The notes under the pieces are model-generated. The model was given only the letters and a program-made list of their open reading frames with translations, made no database searches and had not been told where the DNA came from. Positions 8,575 to 17,739 of a stretch of DNA of 64,000 nt are shown in pieces; position 1 is the first letter of the stretch; the number at the start of each line of letters is the position of its first letter. The stretch is from assembly GCF_049389645.1 (NCBI RefSeq), contig NZ_CP186540.1, positions 2,356,001 through 2,420,000 on the forward strand, in the 5' to 3' direction. The position numbers and the translations under genes are program-made. This DNA comes from Alkalibacterium sp049389645 (lineage in GTDB: Bacteria > Bacillota > Bacilli > Lactobacillales > Carnobacteriaceae_A).

Positions 8575-9354
8575 ATGACAACGTTAAATTATGAGTTCTT
8601 TTACACGTGGGTCGAGTCTAATTTAAACATTCAGTTGGATGCCTACAAAGAAAAACAGTTGAGACGCCGCATCCAGACGATCATGAGACAAGCGGGTGCT
8701 GAGTCATTGGAAGAATATTCCACGCTTATTCATTCAAGTGAAAGTATCAAGAAACAGTTCCTTGATTATATAACGATAAATGTGACTGAATTCTTTAGAA
8801 ACAAGGATCTGTTCGATAACTTTGAACATCTGCTGACGACGGACTTGTCGAAAAAATTTGATTCCATTTCCATCTGGAGTGCAGCTTGTTCAATCGGCGC
8901 TGAACCTTATTCGTTGGCCATGATCATGGACCGACACGACTTACCGCTGAAACAGAACATACTTGCGACGGACATCGATAATACGATTTTAGCTAGGGCA
9001 AAAACAGGGATATTCAAGGACAACGAACTGAAAAACGTTTCGATTTTTGATAAGGCCAGTTACTTCAAGGAAGTCGACAGAACCTTTGTCCTGGATGAAA
9101 AGATAAAAAGTAAAGTCGATTTCAAAAAACATGACTTGATTCTAGAATCTTACCCGAAAAAATTACATGTGATCGTTTGCCGTAACGTGACGATATACTT
9201 CAAGAATGAAATCAAAGAAGAAATCTACAAACGGATGGGTCAATCACTCGTCAAAGGTGGTTTACTTTTTACAGGTGCAACAGAAACGATTTATCAGCCT
9301 GATCAGTACGGGTTAAAAAAAGTAGCCTCATTTATTTATGAGAAAATCGAATAA
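8575..9354 (+). CDS. cheR: Chemotaxis methyltransferase CheR
   Basis: A 259-residue SAM-dependent methyltransferase that methylates receptor glutamates. An all-helical N-terminal domain carries the basic stretch YKEKQLRRRIQTIMR; the catalytic domain follows with VTEFFRNKDLF, WSAACSIGAEPYSLAM (the SAM-binding loop) and ILATDIDNTILARA. The receptor pairs with CheB directly upstream. Start taken at the ATG 8575, with AGGTGA upstream. Confidence 0.94.
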   Translation: MTTLNYEFFYTWVESNLNIQLDAYKEKQLRRRIQTIMRQAGAESLEEYSTLIHSSESIKKQFLDYITINVTEFFRNKDLFDNFEHLLTTDLSKKFDSISIWSAACSIGAEPYSLAMIMDRHDLPLKQNILATDIDNTILARAKTGIFKDNELKNVSIFDKASYFKEVDRTFVLDEKIKSKVDFKKHDLILESYPKKLHVIVCRNVTIYFKNEIKEEIYKRMGQSLVKGGLLFTGATETIYQPDQYGLKKVASFIYEKIE

Positions 9355-9371
9355 GCGAAAGGAGGAGAAAC

Positions 9372-11387
9372 ATGGAAGATAATAGTGCTTACCGCGAACT
9401 GTTTTTTGAAGAAACAGATGATAACCTGGCGATATTGAACCAGGAAGTCTTACATCTAGAAGAAGATCCTGAGGACAAACAAATCATCGATGTCATCTTT
9501 CGTGCCGCTCATACCTTGAAAGGCATGGCTGCGACCATGGGCTATGAAACGATGGCTAAATTAACACATACGGTGGAAAATATATTTGAACTGGTGAAAA
9601 GTAATCAGCTGAAAATCGAATCAGATTTGATCAGTCTGATCTTTGAAAGTCTGGATACATTGACGGAAATTGTAGAAAACCTAAGATCAGAAGATTTGGA
9701 AAAGGTCGATATTTCTTCTCTCGTCAACCGTCTGGAACGGGTAACCGCAGGTGAACACTCAGAGGTTATATCTGAAGAGGCAACTGCAACAACGTCAAAA
9801 ACATATGATTTCCCAATATTAGAAGAAGCTGACGGGGTAGGCATCGAGTCAGCCGAAGACAGTGGCTATCACCTTTACGCTATTGGAGTCAGAATGGAAG
9901 AGACAAGCATGATGAAAGCGGCGCGTGCTTTCCTGCTGATCAGTAAACTTGAACAATTGGGTGACTTCGTTCAGATGAAACCGACTGCAGAAGCTTTGGA
10001 ACAGGGTGAGCTGGATGATGCATTTGCTGTTTACTACCTGAGTAAAGAAGACAAAGCAACATTATTCAAACACGTGGAAGACTGTAGTGAGATTGAAGAC
10101 GTTTCGATTGAAGCAACGACTTATGCTGAAGTGGCGTTATCTAGTCAAGTAGTTGATGAAACAAATGATATTATTGAAGAAATCCAAGTCAATGAAACGC
10201 AAAAGCAGCCAGATAAAAAGAAATCGGTCACAGCTAAACAAACAATCCGGGTTGACTTAACGCGCTTGGATCAGTTTATGAACTTGGTCTCTGAACTCGT
10301 TATCCACCGGACCCGGTTAGAGGATATGTCTGAGAAGAACAATCTGGTTGATTTAAATGAACCGCTAACACAAGTGGGACGCATTACGACCGAGCTGCAG
10401 GAGTTAGTCCTGCAACTGCGTATGCAACCATTTAATGTCGTGGTCCAACGTTTCCCCCGTATGATGCGTGACTTATCCAATGAATTAGGTAAAGACATAC
10501 AGTTTGTGACTGAAGGTGAATCCACTGAACTGGACCGTACGGTTATTTCGGAAATCGGCGAACCGCTGATCCATTTACTGCGTAATGCAGCGGATCACGG
10601 TATTGAACAACCAGCAGAACGCGTGGCCAAAGGGAAACCGGAAACGGGAACCATTAAACTTTCAGCTTACCCCGAAGGAAATAGGGTGATTATTTCGCTG
10701 GCTGATGACGGTAAGGGACTAGACCCGAGAGCGCTCGAAGCCAGTGCTCGAAAAAAAGGCATTTCCACTGACGGCATGACGGATGAACAGCTTCAGAATC
10801 TCATCTTTCATCCAGGCTTCTCGACCGCTGAGACGGTAACGGGGATCTCGGGACGAGGTGTGGGCATGGATGCAGTGAGAGAAAAAATTTCAAGCCTGAA
10901 CGGTAAAATCGAAACTATCAGTGTAGTCGATAAAGGTACCACCTTTAGAATTACGCTGCCGTTGACGCTTTCAATTATCCAGTCACTCTTAGTCAAAGTC
11001 GGACAGGAAACCTTCGCCATTCCACAAGCAGTCATTGATAAAGTAAGTCGCTTTGAAGAAAAAGAAGCTATTTCCGTTCATCAAAAAGAAGTGTACCGAT
11101 ATAAAGGTCAAACGATTCCTTTAGTGCGAATCAATGAAGTTTTAGATATACCGAAGAAAGATTCTGATCAACAACACATTATCATGGTTTTGATCGGGGA
11201 AAAACATTACGGATTGATTGTCGATGAGCTGATCCACCAGAAAGAAATTGTCATTAAAAAATTAGGGAACGAATTAAATGACTTGTCGCTTTATTTAGGA
11301 GCCACTATTTTAGGTGATGGTGGCATCAGTTTAATTTTAGATGTGACGTCCATATGTACGAAGAAGAAGGTTCTCAGTTATGTCTGA
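9372..11387 (+). CDS. cheA: Chemotaxis histidine kinase CheA
   Basis: A 671-residue CheA. P1 holds the phosphorylated His in FRAAHTLKGMAATMG (about residue 47); a P2-like response-regulator docking segment follows near 160-250; P3 dimerisation begins at VDLTRLDQFMNLVSELV; P4 has the ATP-binding boxes HLLRNAADHGIE, ADDGKGLDP and GRGVGMDAV; the C-terminal P5 CheW-like domain receives receptor signals. It phosphorylates CheY and CheB. AAAGGAGGAG is a strong ribosome binding site. Its 3' end overlaps cheC by 8 bp. Confidence 0.95.
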   Translation: MEDNSAYRELFFEETDDNLAILNQEVLHLEEDPEDKQIIDVIFRAAHTLKGMAATMGYETMAKLTHTVENIFELVKSNQLKIESDLISLIFESLDTLTEIVENLRSEDLEKVDISSLVNRLERVTAGEHSEVISEEATATTSKTYDFPILEEADGVGIESAEDSGYHLYAIGVRMEETSMMKAARAFLLISKLEQLGDFVQMKPTAEALEQGELDDAFAVYYLSKEDKATLFKHVEDCSEIEDVSIEATTYAEVALSSQVVDETNDIIEEIQVNETQKQPDKKKSVTAKQTIRVDLTRLDQFMNLVSELVIHRTRLEDMSEKNNLVDLNEPLTQVGRITTELQELVLQLRMQPFNVVVQRFPRMMRDLSNELGKDIQFVTEGESTELDRTVISEIGEPLIHLLRNAADHGIEQPAERVAKGKPETGTIKLSAYPEGNRVIISLADDGKGLDPRALEASARKKGISTDGMTDEQLQNLIFHPGFSTAETVTGISGRGVGMDAVREKISSLNGKIETISVVDKGTTFRITLPLTLSIIQSLLVKVGQETFAIPQAVIDKVSRFEEKEAISVHQKEVYRYKGQTIPLVRINEVLDIPKKDSDQQHIIMVLIGEKHYGLIVDELIHQKEIVIKKLGNELNDLSLYLGATILGDGGISLILDVTSICTKKKVLSYV

Positions 11388-11976
11388 AGAGCAGTCACTC
11401 CTGCGTTATGACGCCTTGCAGGAGGTCGTTAATATCGGCGGCGGGCACGCGGCAACAGCCTTGTCAAAAATGATCGGCAAAAAAGTCGAGATGGACGTGC
11501 CGTTTGTCCAGCTACTTCCTTATGAAAAAGTATATGAAACGATCCAGTCAGATGATACAATAGTAAAGGCTGTCTTGTCCAAGTTGATGGGCAGAGAATA
11601 TGGTGTGTTTTTATTTGTTATTGATCCTGAAGACGCGGAAGCTTTAGCATATATGGTTTTACCGGATTACACGGAATTAAGTGAAGAATTGGTGGATTCG
11701 GCGCTGAAAGAACTAAGCAATATCCTAGTCCAATCATTTCTTCAGGCAGTGATGCAGTTGATTGATAAGCCTCTGTTCGCTTCAGTACCTGTGATGACGA
11801 TGGATATGTTTGGATCTATTTTATCGAGCGTCTATATGGAACAAAATCATTTCAGTGAAGAAGTCTTCATTATCAAAAATAACTTTTATAGTTCAGGACA
11901 TATCATTGAAGGTAGCTTGTATTTCGTACCTAAGCCAAAAGTTTTAGAAGCATTATTACAAGAATTAGGAATTTAA
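11380..11976 (+). CDS. cheC: CheY-P phosphatase CheC
   Basis: A 198-residue CheC-type phosphatase. Both active-site motifs with the E...N pair are present: LQEVVNIGGGHAATALS near the N-terminus and LKELSNILVQSF in the middle. CheC dephosphorylates CheY-P and is stimulated by CheD, which is encoded upstream. The ATG overlaps the end of cheA, suggesting translational coupling. Confidence 0.93.
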   Translation: MSEEQSLLRYDALQEVVNIGGGHAATALSKMIGKKVEMDVPFVQLLPYEKVYETIQSDDTIVKAVLSKLMGREYGVFLFVIDPEDAEALAYMVLPDYTELSEELVDSALKELSNILVQSFLQAVMQLIDKPLFASVPVMTMDMFGSILSSVYMEQNHFSEEVFIIKNNFYSSGHIIEGSLYFVPKPKVLEALLQELGI

Positions 11977-11994
11977 TTAGGAGGAAAAAATAGA

Positions 11995-12357
11995 ATGAGT
12001 AAACGTGTATTGATCGTTGATGACGCCGCATTTATGCGCATCAAATTAAAAGATATTTTAGAAAAGAATGGGTATGAAGTCGCTGGGGAAGCACAAAATG
12101 GGAATGAAGCCGTTGAGAAATTTAAAGAAGTGAATCCTGATATCGTCACAATGGATATTACCATGCCAGAAAAAGGTGGCGTCGAAGCATTGAAAGAAAT
12201 CAAAGCTATCAATAAAGATGCTATCGTCTTGATGTGTTCAGCTATGGGTCAACAAACTATGGTAATGGATGCTATCCGTGCTGGAGCAATCGACTTTATC
12301 GTTAAACCGTTCGATACTGAGCGCGTCATCAAAGCGTTGGACAAAGCGATTCGCTAA
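11995..12357 (+). CDS. cheY: Chemotaxis response regulator CheY
   Basis: A 120-residue single receiver domain with the acidic pair in IVDDAAFMR, phosphorylated Asp in VTMDITMP (about residue 54), Ser/Thr switch in LMCSAMGQ and Lys in FIVKPFD. Phosphorylated CheY acts on FliM and FliY, encoded just downstream. A good AGGAGG precedes the start. Confidence 0.95.
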   Translation: MSKRVLIVDDAAFMRIKLKDILEKNGYEVAGEAQNGNEAVEKFKEVNPDIVTMDITMPEKGGVEALKEIKAINKDAIVLMCSAMGQQTMVMDAIRAGAIDFIVKPFDTERVIKALDKAIR

Positions 12358-12423
12358 AATATTAAGTTTCGAAAAATTGTCACAATACTATAAAGTACCA
12401 GGATAAACCAAGGGGGAATTAAA

Positions 12424-12843
12424 GTGCAACTGATCGTATTTAAATTAAAAGAGCATTTTTATGGCTTTACAACAGAAAATATAGAAGAAATAACTACTAC
12501 TTTGAATAAAACGTTCATCCCCCAAGGACCTTCTTGGACTAAAGGCTTAGTCAACTTGCGCGGGCAAATCATGACGCTGGTAGATCTTGAAGTATTGTTG
12601 AATGGTTCTAGCACTTCTCAAGATTTATGGTACAATAATACAATCATTGTGAATACAGAAGATAATCCTGTTGCATTTATGGTCGGCAAAGTCGTCGGGG
12701 TAACGGATATCGACGTAGACCAGATTCAAATAATGAACGAAGAAACGGATACACTTGTTTCCGGCTACGTCTTTGCATACAATGAGATGGTGAGTATTAT
12801 TGAATTAGAATCTATCTTGATAGAGAAAGAGGAAGTATCTTGA
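12424..12843 (+). CDS. Second CheW-domain protein
   Basis: A 139-residue protein consisting of one CheW domain (FKLKEHFYGFTTENIEEI, WTKGLVNLRGQIMTLVDLE, AFMVGKVVGVTDI). It has no receiver domain, so it is not CheV. It starts with GTG behind GGGGGA and overlaps fliM by 4 bp. Position between cheY and the switch genes suggests an adaptor role in signalling to the motor or an alternative coupling protein; the sequence does not decide. Confidence 0.85.
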   Translation: MQLIVFKLKEHFYGFTTENIEEITTTLNKTFIPQGPSWTKGLVNLRGQIMTLVDLEVLLNGSSTSQDLWYNNTIIVNTEDNPVAFMVGKVVGVTDIDVDQIQIMNEETDTLVSGYVFAYNEMVSIIELESILIEKEEVS

Positions 12844-13844
12844 GCCAACAAGTTCTGTCACAACAAGAAATCGATGCGCTGCTAGTAGCAATGGATAGCG
12901 GAGAAATCGATACAGAGGATGGCCCTGAAGAAAAGGGTTCTCCGAAAGTTAAGCCATACGATTTCAGACGTCCTGTACGTTTATCAAAAGAATATCTTTC
13001 AACCATTACAATGGTTTTTGAAGATTTCTCTAAACTGGCTTCCAACTTATTATCAACACAACTGAGAAGACCTGTCGAAACAAAGATCGCTGCGATCGAG
13101 CAAGTATCGTTTGATGAGTTTGTTCACTCCGTTCCAAGCTTTACCTTGATGGGTGTGTTTCAAAGTAAGCCTTTAAATGGTCTGCAAATCTTAGAAATCA
13201 ATCCGCAGTTCAGTCTGCAGATGATCGAGCTCCTTTGCGGCTATACTGACATATCGACTGAAGAAGTCTTGGCTAGTAAAGCAACTTTCACAGATATCGA
13301 AATGGCTATTTTGGAAGATGTCATGAAATCTCTCCTGCATTCTTTTGAAACAGCTTGGAAAGACATTAAAGAAATAGATGTTACGTTAGAACATACTGAA
13401 ACAAAACCGCAATTGTTACAAACGATGTCACCGAATGAACCTGTTATTCTTGTGACTCTTTCAGTGTCATTGGAAAACCAGCGTACATATATAAATATGT
13501 GTATTCCTTACATATTTTTTGAAGATATATTAGACAAATTGAGTTTCAAAAACTGGTTCCATTCAGGAAAAGAGTTTGACGCTTCAGAACGAGGTCAACT
13601 GGCTTCAAGCCTTAATAGAGTACCAGTCGACATTGAAGTGCTCTTGGGAGAATCTCAAATGAATGTGTCTGACTTTTTAGGTATGGAAGAAGGAGACATT
13701 ATCCAGTTAGATCATAAAACGTCTCGACCTTTGACAATGAATGTGGAAAACAAACCCTATTTCAAAGTGAAACCTGGCCGACTTGAAAATAAACTGGCAG
13801 TAGAAATTTTAAAATTTACGGGAGGAGAGAGTGACGATGAGTGA
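12840..13844 (+). CDS. fliM: Flagellar motor switch protein FliM
   Basis: A 334-residue FliM. The N-terminal peptide LSQQEIDALLVAMDSG is the CheY-P docking motif; the middle domain is CheC-like, and the C-terminal SpoA domain packs into the C-ring. The start is a TTG at 12840 that overlaps the preceding stop codon; GAGGAAG lies about 6 bp upstream. It is followed by fliY with a short overlap. Confidence 0.94.
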   Translation: MSQQVLSQQEIDALLVAMDSGEIDTEDGPEEKGSPKVKPYDFRRPVRLSKEYLSTITMVFEDFSKLASNLLSTQLRRPVETKIAAIEQVSFDEFVHSVPSFTLMGVFQSKPLNGLQILEINPQFSLQMIELLCGYTDISTEEVLASKATFTDIEMAILEDVMKSLLHSFETAWKDIKEIDVTLEHTETKPQLLQTMSPNEPVILVTLSVSLENQRTYINMCIPYIFFEDILDKLSFKNWFHSGKEFDASERGQLASSLNRVPVDIEVLLGESQMNVSDFLGMEEGDIIQLDHKTSRPLTMNVENKPYFKVKPGRLENKLAVEILKFTGGESDDE

Positions 13845-14928
13845 ACAAATGACGCAAGCAGAAATTGATGCGTTACTTAATGGAACGGCTACGATGGAAG
13901 AAGAATCTGAAGCGACCGAAGATCCATTAAGTCAAGTAATCAAAGATATAATCGGAGAAGTCGGAAACATTTCCATGTCGCAGGCCGCAACCACTCTTTC
14001 CACATTATTGAATCGAAAAGTAAGTATTACCACACCCAAAGTCAAGGGTGTCACGATCAAAGATATCATTGATGAGATCGATATCCCTAAAGTTGCAACA
14101 ACGATTGAATTCAAAGAGGGTTTAGTGGGTAAAAATGTATTAATGATCAATATTGAGGATGCAATTATTATTGCAGATTTAATGATGGGAAATGATGGAA
14201 CAGATTTAGCAGATAAAGTGTTTACAGAACTGGAATTGAGTGCCGTTTCAGAGGCGATGAACCAGATGATCGGTTCAGCTTCGACCGCGATGGCAACGAT
14301 GTTTGACCGACGTGTCGATATTTCACCTCCTGATGTGGAGAAATGGGATACAGCTGAAGATGCAGCTATAGCTATGCCTAATCACTCTGAGCTTGTGTGT
14401 ACTACTTCATTCAAACTGAGTGTCGAAGGCTTACTTGACAGTGAAATTATGCAGATTTTACCAATCGACACGGTGATTGAAATTTCCGAGATCATGCTGG
14501 GCGATGAGGCTGTAGTTTTAAATGGACGCGATAGTATTGAGGTTCAAAAGATTGAAGAGCCTAAACAGGAAGTTCAAGCTGAAAAGTCAGTAGAGAAAGA
14601 AGCTGAGTCTGTGTCTATTCAAAAGCCTAAGTTTCAGGAGTTACCACGTAATGATACAAAAGGGTCACCACGGAACTTGGATTTGATTATGGATGTTCCA
14701 CTCGATTTCAGTGTCGTTTTAGGCAAGAGTCGCAAAACAATCAAAGATATTTTATCCTTGAGTACCGGATCTGTGGTTGAGTTGGACAAGATGACGGATG
14801 AACCGCTTGAGATATATGTGAATGGCAAGTTGATTGCGGAAGGCGAAGTCGTTGTCATCAACGAAAGCTTCGGTATCCGAATTACGAATATTTTGAGTAA
14901 AGAACAACGAGTCAGACATTTAAAATAG
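13837..14928 (+). CDS. fliY: Motor switch phosphatase FliY (FliN-type)
   Basis: A 363-residue FliY. Residues 1-15 repeat the CheY-P docking peptide (MTQAEIDALLNG). A CheC-like domain follows with both E...N phosphatase motifs (IGEVGNISMSQAATTLS and VSEAMNQMIGSASTAM), so it probably removes phosphate from CheY-P at the switch. A Glu/Lys-rich linker at about 235-265 leads to a C-terminal FliN domain (DVPLDFSVVLGKSRKTIKD). The ATG at 13837 fits GGAGGAG at 13821 better than the GTG at 13831. No separate FliN gene is seen. Confidence 0.93.
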   Translation: MSEQMTQAEIDALLNGTATMEEESEATEDPLSQVIKDIIGEVGNISMSQAATTLSTLLNRKVSITTPKVKGVTIKDIIDEIDIPKVATTIEFKEGLVGKNVLMINIEDAIIIADLMMGNDGTDLADKVFTELELSAVSEAMNQMIGSASTAMATMFDRRVDISPPDVEKWDTAEDAAIAMPNHSELVCTTSFKLSVEGLLDSEIMQILPIDTVIEISEIMLGDEAVVLNGRDSIEVQKIEEPKQEVQAEKSVEKEAESVSIQKPKFQELPRNDTKGSPRNLDLIMDVPLDFSVVLGKSRKTIKDILSLSTGSVVELDKMTDEPLEIYVNGKLIAEGEVVVINESFGIRITNILSKEQRVRHLK

Positions 14929-14935
14929 TATTGTG

Positions 14936-14967
14936 AAAAGCAGAGAGAAATCTCTGCTTTTTTTTTT
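14936..14967 (+). terminator. Terminator of the chemotaxis-switch operon
   Basis: A perfect 11-bp stem AAAAGCAGAGA/TCTCTGCTTTT with a GAAA loop, followed by a T run. It separates the chemotaxis operon from the late flagellar genes. Confidence 0.95.
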
Positions 14968-14993
14968 GCGTAAAATAATTCGTTGTCTAGCTA

Positions 14994-15096
14994 CACAAGC
15001 CTGACGTCATATAAAAAAAGATGAACGGGCCCATTGCGCAGTATGCTCATTCGGGGCCACATTCTCTATTTTTTATAGACGTCAGTGCGGGCTTGT
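14994..15096. repeat. Long imperfect inverted repeat
   Basis: Arms ACAAGCC-TGACGTC-TATAAAAAA and its complement near 15064-15096 pair with one 5-base bulge and enclose an inner GGCCC/GGGCC pair. The GC-rich core differs from the AT-rich surroundings. It could be a structured transcript, a small non-autonomous element or a decayed terminator. No coding capacity is seen. Confidence 0.5.
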
Positions 15097-15482
15097 TTCG
15101 CTTTTCTGTTTTTTTGCGGTGGGCGGGCTTAACTAACTTCGACGAAAGAGCTGTCAGAGTGTATTCTCGGGTACGCTGGTAAAGTTGTTATCATAATAAC
15201 CTGTGGTACATTGATTATATGCATTCTAGTTAATATCACTTTTCCCAACTGCGTCACGGCTATTGTAATAAAATGTGATACTTAATATCTAGGTGTTTAA
15301 TTAACCGTTTGGTCTTTTATACTCAGACATCTAAAGTGATTATTCCTATAAGTTAGATGTCATTGTGTTTTTACTCCATAAATTAAGGTATAGTGTTCAT
15401 ATTTTATACTTTCAAATGGGCTTTATTTGTTATGCATTTTTGTTTATACTTATGCTAGTTTGATAATCGGAGAAATGGGTCT
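15097..15482. other. Gene-free region upstream of flgM with TTTATAC boxes
   Basis: No gene is seen. Three copies of TTTATAC occur at 15316-15322, 15413-15419 and 15443-15449. The same heptamer, in either orientation, is repeated in the other long flagellar spacer at 24476-24957. They are candidate sites for a shared regulator. Confidence 0.4.
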
Positions 15483-15508
15483 TAATTATTCTGAAAGATT
15501 TCCGATAG
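15483..15508 (+). promoter_or_regulatory. Sigma-28-type promoter of the flgM operon
   Basis: TAAT (15483-15486), 14 bp, then TCCGATAG (15501-15508). The layout equals that of the three flagellin promoters in this window and resembles the Bacillus SigD consensus TAAA-N15-GCCGATAT. It lies about 75 bp upstream of flgM. Confidence 0.75.
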
Positions 15509-15582
15509 TAAGTGTAAGGTACATTCATAATATATAAAATAAACTATTAAACAGTGAAAATCCGTTAAGGAGAGTGCGAACG

Positions 15583-15861
15583 ATGAAAATAAATAAATAT
15601 AGTAATGTTGTGTCATCAGTTAATAATATAAAACAGTCTAAAAAAGATGTAGATAAAGAAGTGAGTAAAACTGGTTCTAAAGAAGCGGTTCAGGTAAACA
15701 TTTCCAAAGAAGCGCAAGCTTTGATGGACGCAGATAAAGTGGCCTTTTCAGAACGTGTAGACTCGATAAAGCAAGCCATTCAAAATGGTGACTATCAGGT
15801 GGATCCAGATAAGATTTCTGAAGGATTAGTCAAAGCATTACAAGAGCAAAAGGGGCCATAA
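15583..15861 (+). CDS. flgM: Anti-sigma-28 factor FlgM
   Basis: A 92-residue FlgM-like protein: disordered, polar N-terminus and a C-terminal helical part (VNISKEAQALMDADKVAFSERVDSIKQAIQNGDYQVD) typical of the sigma-28 binding region. It holds FliA inactive until the hook is complete and is then exported. Start is the ATG at 15583 with AAGGAGAG upstream. It leads the flgM-flgN-flgK-flgL operon and has its own sigma-28-type promoter, giving feedback. Confidence 0.9.
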   Translation: MKINKYSNVVSSVNNIKQSKKDVDKEVSKTGSKEAVQVNISKEAQALMDADKVAFSERVDSIKQAIQNGDYQVDPDKISEGLVKALQEQKGP

Positions 15862-15867
15862 TAAGTA

Positions 15868-16233
15868 ATGAATCAGACAAATTTAGTGTTAGCTCAAATG
15901 GAGAAGTTGAAAGTATTATTAGAAAAAGAGAAAAATGTGCTCATCAGCAATGATGGGTCTAAATTAAACGAAATCATTCAAGAAAAAGAAGACATCATGT
16001 TAACATTAGCTGCGTTTGATCAAGAGGACGTTGAGATGAATAAGCTCGACGTTCTTTCTCGTGAAATCAAGCAATTACAAGAAACGAATTTAATATTGAC
16101 AGAGCAATCAATACAGTTTACTGAAACAATGCTGAATTATATAAAAAAAGCAGCGAATCAGAATAAAACGTATTCTAAAAAAGGAACCTACGAAGATTCT
16201 AAGAAGAGTACGTTACTGGATCAATCACTTTAA
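15868..16233 (+). CDS. flgN: Flagellar export chaperone FlgN
   Basis: A 121-residue, highly charged, all-helical protein between flgM and flgK. Length, coiled-coil character and place match FlgN, the cytoplasmic chaperone of the hook-associated proteins FlgK and FlgL. Sequence identity in this family is low, so the call leans on position. Confidence 0.82.
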   Translation: MNQTNLVLAQMEKLKVLLEKEKNVLISNDGSKLNEIIQEKEDIMLTLAAFDQEDVEMNKLDVLSREIKQLQETNLILTEQSIQFTETMLNYIKKAANQNKTYSKKGTYEDSKKSTLLDQSL

Positions 16234-16245
16234 AGGAGTAAAGAC

Positions 16246-17736
16246 ATGACTGGACTATTCGGAACGTTAAATACAGCGACAAAAGGCTTGAATGCTCAGC
16301 AAACAGCTTTACAAACCATCGGACATAACGTGGCTAATGCCAATACACCAGGGTATACCCGTCAACGTGTAACGATGCAGGCAGATCTCGCAACAAGCAT
16401 TCCAGGTATTGGTCAAATCGGCACAGGTGTACGTATTGATGGTATCAATCGGGTACATGACACATACATAACGACACAGTTGAGAGATGCTAACTCAACA
16501 ACCAATGGACATCAAGCTTTATCTGATACCATTGGTGAACTTGAAGCGGTGTTCAATGAACCATCAGATACAGGGCTTTCTAATCAAATCTCTGAAGTGT
16601 TCAATGCCTGGACTTATTTAGCGTCAAATCCGGAGGAAGCCTCGGCTCGTACGATGCTCGTTCAAACGACTGAAACCTTCACGGATACGGTTCACCATAT
16701 GGCCAATTCTATGGAAAGTTTACATAACAATACATTGAACCAGCTGGATAAAACAGCTTTAGATGCAAATTCTGATTTAATGCAACTGGAAAAATTAAAT
16801 GATCAAATTTGGCAGGCATCTGTTAGAGGATTTACACCGAATGATTTACTTGATAAACAAGATCAGTTATTGAATGATTTGGCAGGTAAAATCGATATTT
16901 CAGTTGAACGGGATAAGTTCAACCGAGTGTCTGTTGAGATCGACGGGCAAACTGTACTGGATAGTAATTCCAGAAAAGAATTGGCTGTTGTCGTTGGTTC
17001 AGAAGATGGTAAGTCTACTTTTTCCAACGGAGATACGACTGAAGAAAAATTAAAGTTAGGTCAAGTTGTTGTAAAAAATGATGACAAATATAATGCTGTT
17101 GAAGCAAAGACCGGAAAAATGAATGGAACTCAGAAAGCTTTAGATGTAATTGTAGCTAGTCGCAATGATTTAGATGATTTTGCATTTAGTTTCGCTAAAG
17201 CGGTTAATACGATTCATAGTAATGATGGAGATGGTAATGATTTTTTCTCATTAGCTAATTTGGGTAGCTCCAATAATGCAGCATCCTCTATCCGCGTAAC
17301 TCAAGCAATTAGAAATACTCCAGATAATATCGTATCTGGAGCCTCATTAAATAATGAAATCTCTGGAGATGGCAGTCGTGCGCAAGCCATTGCCACGTTG
17401 CAATATAAAGCACTGGCTTCAGATTCAGATAGCTGGGTATATCAAGAAAGTTCGATGAGTTTCAGTGATAGTGCAACAGGCAATACACTTTTTGGCAAGT
17501 ATAACAGTATGGTTACTGGCATTGGTATCGTTAAGCAACAAGAAGATAATATGTTGAAGACACAAAACGGACTCATGGCTTTATTGACTCAACGAAGAGA
17601 ATCAATATCTGGTGTGGATATCAACGAGGAAGTTGTTGACATGATCAAGTACTCAAGTGCTTTTCAAGCAAACTCACGTGTCTTACAAACAATTTCCGAA
17701 ATGCTAGACACATTAATCAACCGAACTGGGGTGTAA
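16246..17736 (+). CDS. flgK: Hook-associated protein 1, FlgK
   Basis: A 496-residue FlgK. The N-terminus has the rod/hook family motif (ALQTIGHNVANANTPGYTRQRV) and the C-terminus the matching coiled coil (SGVDINEEVVDMIKYSSAFQANSRVLQTISEMLDTLI in part). It joins hook to filament. AAAGGAG precedes the ATG, and flgL starts 4 bp after its stop. Confidence 0.95.
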   Translation: MTGLFGTLNTATKGLNAQQTALQTIGHNVANANTPGYTRQRVTMQADLATSIPGIGQIGTGVRIDGINRVHDTYITTQLRDANSTTNGHQALSDTIGELEAVFNEPSDTGLSNQISEVFNAWTYLASNPEEASARTMLVQTTETFTDTVHHMANSMESLHNNTLNQLDKTALDANSDLMQLEKLNDQIWQASVRGFTPNDLLDKQDQLLNDLAGKIDISVERDKFNRVSVEIDGQTVLDSNSRKELAVVVGSEDGKSTFSNGDTTEEKLKLGQVVVKNDDKYNAVEAKTGKMNGTQKALDVIVASRNDLDDFAFSFAKAVNTIHSNDGDGNDFFSLANLGSSNNAASSIRVTQAIRNTPDNIVSGASLNNEISGDGSRAQAIATLQYKALASDSDSWVYQESSMSFSDSATGNTLFGKYNSMVTGIGIVKQQEDNMLKTQNGLMALLTQRRESISGVDINEEVVDMIKYSSAFQANSRVLQTISEMLDTLINRTGV

Positions 17737-17739
17737 TAA

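Noticed and set aside
12424..12843. cheV
   Set aside because: Only the CheW domain is present; there is no receiver domain.
13932..14150. Minus-strand reading frames inside flagellar genes (also at 18042-18332, 23115-23540, 43700-44188, 48986-49462)
   Set aside because: They lie opposite clear conserved genes, lack ribosome binding sites, and have compositions expected of antisense frames.
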